Source of the DNA: Picocystis sp. L7
Taxonomy: Eukaryota > Chlorophyta > Picocystophyceae > Picocystales > Picocystaceae
DNA: 64,000 nt
NCBI GenBank assembly: GCA_020975725.1
Contig: QXJR01000030.1
Location: 310,001-374,000, forward strand
Direction of reading: 5' to 3'
The position numbers and the translations under genes were made by a program. Numbering within the stretch: position 1 is the stretch's first letter; each line of letters opens with the position of its first letter. A model generated the notes under the pieces. The model was not told the DNA's origin. It saw only the letters and a program-made list of their open reading frames with translations, and ran no database searches. Shown here in pieces: positions 58,379 through 64,000 of this stretch.

Positions 58379-60265
58379 ATGACAAAGGAGAGCAGCCTCG
58401 TCATGGCCAAGAATCTTGTTCGCATCACAATGAGCAACATCTGCTACTTCAGACAGCTATTTCCCGAAAGCTACTTTGTGGACAGAAGTATACCAGAGCT
58501 AGGGATTTCGGTCAAGAAGCTTCAGTATTCGATGGGGAAAGAATCAGACAAGGTGATACTGTGGGTGGACGAAGGAGTTACGGATGCTCTCACAAAGTCC
58601 TACCTGAAGAGCATGTCATTCCTGATTTGTGCGGGATCCCAAGACAAGGTGTTGGAAGAGTATAAGTTCAGTTTTCAGTACGGTGCGGGAGGGGAAATAA
58701 AAAGCCTCACAATGCACAGCAGAGAACCTACTTTCCACCTGAGTTGCGTGGGATCCATTCGGCAAAAAGTGGCAAAACTCGTGCGATTACTCATAGCTCT
58801 TACGACCACCCTTGACGATTTGCCCAACAGCAGAAGGGTGTTTGTTCGTCTCAGTTATCATGATCACACTCCAGATGAATACGAACCCCCACACTTCCAG
58901 TCCTCAACTGGACAAAAATTCATGCCGTTTGCAACTACAGGAGAAAAAGCCCTGGTCATTAATCTCGGAAGCGTGGAGACTGAATTCCACCAAGTCAGTC
59001 TGCACGTGCGATCAGCCCTGAACAATCAATTGAATGATGACTGCAACGAAGAATCAGAGCAGCTTGACAAAGAGGATGAGGATAAATCAGACCTCAATAC
59101 GATATTCACATGCTCAGAGGAGGAAGGCAAAGAAGAAGGAGAAGAAGAAGAAGAAAGTCCCAGGAAGCCGAGCAAGGCCGCTGAGCAAGTGATGGCAATG
59201 GCCCCCCTTGGTTTGAAGCATGCAAGCCAAGGAACCGCTGTGCCAAACAGCCACAGAGATCATGGTCGACTTTCTCCGAAGAAAATCCCCAGTCCGTCTG
59301 AAGAAAACATCGAGGAACAAGTGCTTGAATGGTGCTCGTCCCGTGGTCAATTTGACCGATACGAGCTGCGGAGAGCCTTTCCTCACATTCCAAACTCCAA
59401 GCTGGATGATGTTGCTAAAACCATGGTTGCACAGAAGCACAAGTGGCAGGCGTTTGGAAATGGAAATGTGTTTGCAAAGGGGGGGTCAAGTGATCATCCA
59501 AGCAGGCCAGGAAATACGCTTGAGCTCAACGAGGTCAGTGGCTGCCCAGAGAAAGGTAGGAACAATGTGAAAGACACGACAGCAGCTAGATGTAGCAAAG
59601 GGGAGGGCGTCGGAACCAAGGAAAGGTTGTCGGGGGCTTCCGGTGCAGGAAGGGAAGATGCGTACCACAAGTGCGTCAAGCTCTTCAAGAACAACAAGGA
59701 GTTCCAGGTGAGTGAGCTGGAGGAAGCACTGGGCCTTTCGAGTCAAGAGGCAATGGTCCTGGTTGAACGGCTTGTCGAGGAAGAAATAATGTCCCCTCCA
59801 TTGCATCTGCGGCGCAGAACCATCTACACCGTCAAAAACCCTCCGAGCAAACCGGAGGATGTCTCCATCCAGTTAGCAAAGATGATGGAAAAGGTGTGCA
59901 TAGACAGCATTCCTGACAAGCGCATACCGCGAAAGGCACTCTCAAAGCAAATAGAATTCGAACATGACCCTGATTACCAGCATCTAGTTGGAAAAGGCAT
60001 TGGTATCTACTGGTCAATGGACAACAAGTGGTACAACGCCATTGTTATGAAAGCTGCAGCAGGGAAGTGCAAGGTCAAGTACGACGATGGCGAGGTAGAA
60101 AATCTCGAACTCAAAAACGAGCATTATCGCTGGTTACCAGATGCTCCCGAAAACGAAGATGTCTTTGGTAGCCAGAGAGCAAGTCAATCTAAGAATCGAA
60201 AGGCATCTCAGTGCCAGAGCCCAATTCATCAGCTCTGCTTCAAGAAAATCAAAAGAGAAAAATGA
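58379..60265 (+). CDS. Meiotic HORMA-domain protein, HOP1/ASY1-like
   Basis: This 628-residue axis protein starts directly in the HORMA domain (about 1-200): SLVMAKNLVRITMSNICYFR, QLFPESYF, DALTKSYLKSMSFLICAG, then a Pro-rich DEYEPPHF stretch. After an acidic linker there are two winged-helix-like units, at about 312-365 (EEQVLEWCSSRGQFDRYELR) and about 428-485 (YHKCVKLFKNNKEFQVSELE). Near 538-585 is a Tudor-like fold (GIGIYWSMDNKWYNAIVMKA, then VKYDDGEVENLEL). HOP1/ASY1 proteins assemble on meiotic chromosome axes and control crossover recombination, so the organism probably has meiosis. A short upstream exon is possible. Confidence 0.85.
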   Translation: MTKESSLVMAKNLVRITMSNICYFRQLFPESYFVDRSIPELGISVKKLQYSMGKESDKVILWVDEGVTDALTKSYLKSMSFLICAGSQDKVLEEYKFSFQYGAGGEIKSLTMHSREPTFHLSCVGSIRQKVAKLVRLLIALTTTLDDLPNSRRVFVRLSYHDHTPDEYEPPHFQSSTGQKFMPFATTGEKALVINLGSVETEFHQVSLHVRSALNNQLNDDCNEESEQLDKEDEDKSDLNTIFTCSEEEGKEEGEEEEESPRKPSKAAEQVMAMAPLGLKHASQGTAVPNSHRDHGRLSPKKIPSPSEENIEEQVLEWCSSRGQFDRYELRRAFPHIPNSKLDDVAKTMVAQKHKWQAFGNGNVFAKGGSSDHPSRPGNTLELNEVSGCPEKGRNNVKDTTAARCSKGEGVGTKERLSGASGAGREDAYHKCVKLFKNNKEFQVSELEEALGLSSQEAMVLVERLVEEEIMSPPLHLRRRTIYTVKNPPSKPEDVSIQLAKMMEKVCIDSIPDKRIPRKALSKQIEFEHDPDYQHLVGKGIGIYWSMDNKWYNAIVMKAAAGKCKVKYDDGEVENLELKNEHYRWLPDAPENEDVFGSQRASQSKNRKASQCQSPIHQLCFKKIKREK

Positions 60266-60292
60266 CAAGGACAGACGTGCCAAGCACTTTAC

Positions 60293-61438
<1,146 letters not shown>

Positions 61439-61536
61439 CTACCACGTGTCTGTGCATCCCCCGGGGAGTAGAAGGAGGGTCGAACCCGAGGATCCGCGGG
61501 TCTGAACCCGGCACCTGTCCGATCAGAACCGCGGGT

Positions 61537-61914
61537 TCACTGGGTTCGACCCCACAGGGGATGGGCGTCGGCCAAGCGTCGGCCTTGAATGGTGCCGTCC
61601 ACGCGATCGTTGTGGGCTTGCAAAGGACTGGGATAGACGAACATCTCGCGGCAGGACGGACAAGGACGTCTCCCTGGCGCACCCATCGGGACTTGCAGCA
61701 GCTGTCCGTCGGCAGCTTCCACACGGAGCGTCTTGGCTCCGTCCTTGGTGCAGCAGCACGGACAGGGACGCGTCCGAGACCACACCTGGTACCATCCCTT
61801 GCCTCCGCACGCCCAGCAGGCCACGTTTCCGGACCCGTTGCATCGCCTGCAAGGGTTCATCCACGGAAAGCGGGCCCGGAACCGCGCCATGATCGGCTCC
61901 TCCTCCGTCGCCAT
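61537..61914 (-). CDS. Small zinc-ribbon (DnaJ-type CXXCXGXG) protein
   Basis: This 125-residue protein carries CRRCNGSGNVACWACGGKGW, the paired Cys pattern of DnaJ/BSD2 zinc fingers. CPCCCTKDG and CPSCREMF follow further along, so six to eight cysteines can bind two zinc ions. It lacks a J domain. Plastid BSD2-like proteins that assist Rubisco assembly share the motif, but I see no clear transit peptide from ATG 61914. ATG 61986 would add 24 Gly/Trp-rich residues. It lies 107 bp upstream of ADH3 on the same strand. Function unknown. Confidence 0.6.
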   Translation of the reverse strand: MATEEEPIMARFRARFPWMNPCRRCNGSGNVACWACGGKGWYQVWSRTRPCPCCCTKDGAKTLRVEAADGQLLQVPMGAPGRRPCPSCREMFVYPSPLQAHNDRVDGTIQGRRLADAHPLWGRTQ

Positions 61915-62213
61915 CGCACCTCCTCCAGCGTGTCGACACCCGTTCTGTTCCCACCAGGGTTCCCATCCACCGTTCGCCCCTCCCACCGGGAAAGGATCGG
62001 ATTCATCGGGTCGGACCTTCCTTTCGAAAAGGAACGTGGCGTCCGTTCGAAAGGGACGACCGTCCCCTCGATCGGACGGTGGCTGGAAAAACCAGGAAGG
62101 GTTCCCCCCTCCAAGGCACGTCCCTCGAGTGAAGTGAGGTGAATTCGAGCTCGTGCCATTGCGCGCACGTGGCGCACGTCTCTTGCTCCTGCGCCTCGTG
62201 GACGGGCGACTGC

Positions 62214-62792
62214 ATGGCGGACGTGCACGTGGTGGTGCCTGGAGAGACCCTCTTCGCCATCGCCAGGCGCCATGCGCACGAAGGGGTCACGGTGGCGTCC
62301 TTGGTGCGCGTCAACCGCGACACCCTCCGCCATCCCGACCGACTGGCCGTAGGAACGCGCATTCGGCTGCGTGGCGACGTCGCCAGACCGCCTCTGCCGC
62401 CGCGTGCGATCCGTGGGAAGGTGCCAGGTGGATGGATGGCGCTGGGATGCGCGGCGGTGGGCGCCAGCGCCCTTCTGCAGATGCAACGGACGCAATCCTC
62501 GCTGGCCAGGAGAGAGAAGGACGAGCAGCTGCGCCTGGATCGCCAGAGGCAGAAGACGCACTGGATGCGTGCGCTCGTGGCCGAACCAGGCGTGGTGCGC
62601 GAGTATCCGGACGAGGAGAAGTGGTCCACGGAAGAGGAAGACGGACCAGAACCCACCCCAGAGGAGAGGAGCGAAATGCAACGCAAGTATCGTACGTTCT
62701 TGAAGCAAACCAAAGCAGACACGTCCCAAATGGCCCTGCCGGGTAAAGAAAACGAGTACGCGGACAGCGAAGAACGCAAGTACTTCACATGA
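62214..62792 (+). CDS. LysM-domain protein with a hydrophobic segment
   Basis: This 192-residue protein begins with a LysM domain (about 3-50): VHVVVPGETLFAIARRHA, VASLVRVNRDTL, LAVGTRIRL. Such domains bind N-acetylglucosamine-type glycans, or act as intracellular modules in TLDc/LysM proteins. Residues about 74-90 are hydrophobic (GWMALGCAAVGASALLQM) and may cross a membrane. The rest is charged, with a repeated Glu/Lys-rich helix. No cleavable signal peptide precedes LysM from ATG 62214, so cytosolic or organelle-facing orientation is likely. The family call is sound but the role is unknown. Confidence 0.68.
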   Translation: MADVHVVVPGETLFAIARRHAHEGVTVASLVRVNRDTLRHPDRLAVGTRIRLRGDVARPPLPPRAIRGKVPGGWMALGCAAVGASALLQMQRTQSSLARREKDEQLRLDRQRQKTHWMRALVAEPGVVREYPDEEKWSTEEEDGPEPTPEERSEMQRKYRTFLKQTKADTSQMALPGKENEYADSEERKYFT

Positions 62793-63169
62793 TGGCACGT
62801 ATGCACCGCCCTCGCATGTTGGATGGAGCAAAGGAGGGGCATACAACGGTGTGGAATGGAACCATGAGCCCGTCCGAGGCATGGCACCTGCCTTTGCATC
62901 AACACCTTGGATCCCAAGAGAACCAGGGATGCAGTAGGTACGAAACTCTTGCACGCAGATGGCAGACGTTCACCGAAACGCACAGCAGGACGCCGCTGTA
63001 AGGATGGCTACCTTTGCCGAGAGAGGCGTAGCTGCCAGAAACATCCTCTTTCGACCGTACGTCATGGTGCCAGGGACGGGCAACGCAGTGGCAAGTGGCG
63101 TAGGATACGGCAGGGACGCGTGCATCGCCGGTGTCAAGTTGTTTGTGGTCTTGTAACACGTCCAAGCCA
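62793..63169. other. Shared 3-prime region, LysM / methyltransferase
   Basis: 377 bp between converging stop codons. No conserved frame or repeat. Confidence 0.3.
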
Positions 63170-63880
63170 TCAGTAGCGCTTGTGATAGATATAGCAGTCG
63201 ACCGCAGCTGGCGTGTGCGTTTGTTGGAGCGGCACGCATTCCACGAACTCGAAGCTGGGCGAATCGAGGGACTTGGAGACGAGCAATACGCGCGCACCCG
63301 GCCGGAGCGCCTCCAATTGCCAGGTCATGGCGTTCAAGAGCCCCCTTCCGAAACACGTCGCGAAGCTGTACACCACGTCCACGCCGTCCAGCGGCTCGTG
63401 GAGCAGGTCCCCGTGCACGAACTCCACCTTGGGCGCGTGGAAGGGCCACGTTCCTTCGGATTCCATCCCGTCGCCTTCCTCGTTGGGTCCCTTTCGCAAG
63501 GCTTGGATCGTGCGTTCCGTCTCGGACTCGTAGGAGGCCAAGGACTGCATGGCGACCTCGTGCAGCGACTCGAGGCGTTCCACGCCTCGGCAGGCTTCGA
63601 ACGGATGCGTGAGGGCTGCTGCCAGGACCGCCTGTCCGGTTCCCGATCCGAGGTCGAGGAAGGTCTCCTTGGACGTCGGCTCCACGCGCGACAGTGCGTG
63701 TGCCATGGCCTCGAATCCGACCTCGCCGTAGAACCAGTCGTCGCTTTGCTTCGCCCATCCCGTCGCCACGGCTTCTCTTTCGGCCATGACCAACGCCTGA
63801 TCGCGATTGACGCGTCGAATCGAAGCGTAGGCGGCGCGCGATAGCGGCTTCGGCGTCGCCATCGCCATCGCGCCACACAC
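63170..63880 (-). CDS. DOT1-like SAM-dependent methyltransferase
   Basis: This 236-residue single-domain methyltransferase has the SAM-binding motif I in KETFLDLGSGTGQAVLAAAL (72-91), an acidic end of strand 2 (CRGVERLESLHEVA), and VEFVHGDLLHEPL as motif II. It then has DVVYSFATCFGRGLLNAM and LRPGARVLLVSKSLDS. An N-terminal FYGEVGFEAM segment and the motif spacing recall the DOT1 histone H3K79 methyltransferase fold found in many small algal proteins. It lacks the extensions that bind nucleosomes in true DOT1. The substrate may therefore be another protein. ATG 63880 and ATG 63868 are both possible starts. Confidence 0.65.
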   Translation of the reverse strand: MCGAMAMATPKPLSRAAYASIRRVNRDQALVMAEREAVATGWAKQSDDWFYGEVGFEAMAHALSRVEPTSKETFLDLGSGTGQAVLAAALTHPFEACRGVERLESLHEVAMQSLASYESETERTIQALRKGPNEEGDGMESEGTWPFHAPKVEFVHGDLLHEPLDGVDVVYSFATCFGRGLLNAMTWQLEALRPGARVLLVSKSLDSPSFEFVECVPLQQTHTPAAVDCYIYHKRY

Positions 63881-64000
63881 CTCTCCCGATCCTCGCTTAA
63901 CTTAACCTCTTCCCTTTCGTAAACCTCCGGCTTCCCCTCCTTTCCCCCTGCTTGTTTTCCCTGAACCTCATCCGGGCGGTGCAGTTCACGACCGATGGCG

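Noticed and set aside
61490-61565. Possible tRNA (GGGTTCGACCCC resembles a T arm)
   Set aside because: No matching acceptor stem or anticodon arm at the required spacing; it fits the palindromic promoter motifs.

Overview
This is a nuclear, eukaryotic, photosynthetic genome segment, most likely from a green alga. It encodes nucleus-borne plastid proteins (bL13c with a transit peptide, IspE, a BFN/UVR protein), a mitochondrial glycolate dehydrogenase of the Chlamydomonas GYD1 type, plant-like regulators (SHAQKYF MYB, SKIP16-like F-box/ApaG) and a meiotic HORMA protein. A nucleus-encoded plastid L13 argues against a red alga; the exact lineage is inference. Genes are compact, GC-rich, on alternating strands and mostly uninterrupted. 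I can place eight short introns in six genes, and all eight carry the branch-like motif CTGAC. No rRNA, tRNA or CRISPR was seen.

Layout. 0-9 kb: a DGAT2 acyltransferase cut by the left edge, a family-2 glycosyltransferase, a DONSON-like replication protein, and a large RelA/SpoT homolog with a TPR tail. 8.86-13.74 kb: a whole-looking Ty1/copia retrotransposon with apparently identical LTRs, inserted 20 bp upstream of the RelA/SpoT start codon. 14-26.9 kb: a cyanobacterial-type LpxB-like protein, a four-exon plastid BFN/UVR protein, kinetochore Nuf2, a NEMP-like membrane protein, IspE, mitochondrial thioredoxin, exosome Rrp45 and ribosomal bS16m. 26.9-30.9 kb: a gene-poor, AT-richer island holding a decayed Ty3-like integrase. 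30.9-40.3 kb: a coiled-coil protein, a MYB factor, a homeodomain-like protein, an F-box/ApaG protein, an RraA-like enzyme and the DNA polymerase delta subunit POLD3.

40.9-51.6 kb is the most striking part. Five consecutive genes fit photorespiration: alanine/glyoxylate aminotransferase, a BOU/CAC-type mitochondrial carrier, serine(alanine):glyoxylate aminotransferase, hydroxypyruvate reductase and glycolate dehydrogenase. At least three have mitochondrial-type presequences. They could carry glycolate to glyoxylate, glycine and, after serine formation, hydroxypyruvate and glycerate within one compartment. 51.6-55.4 kb has no gene I can solve but contains splice-like signals. The right end holds plastid bL13, a DUF3783-like protein, a HOP1/ASY1 HORMA protein with winged-helix and Tudor-like modules, glutathione-dependent formaldehyde dehydrogenase, a small zinc-ribbon protein, a LysM protein and a DOT1-like methyltransferase.
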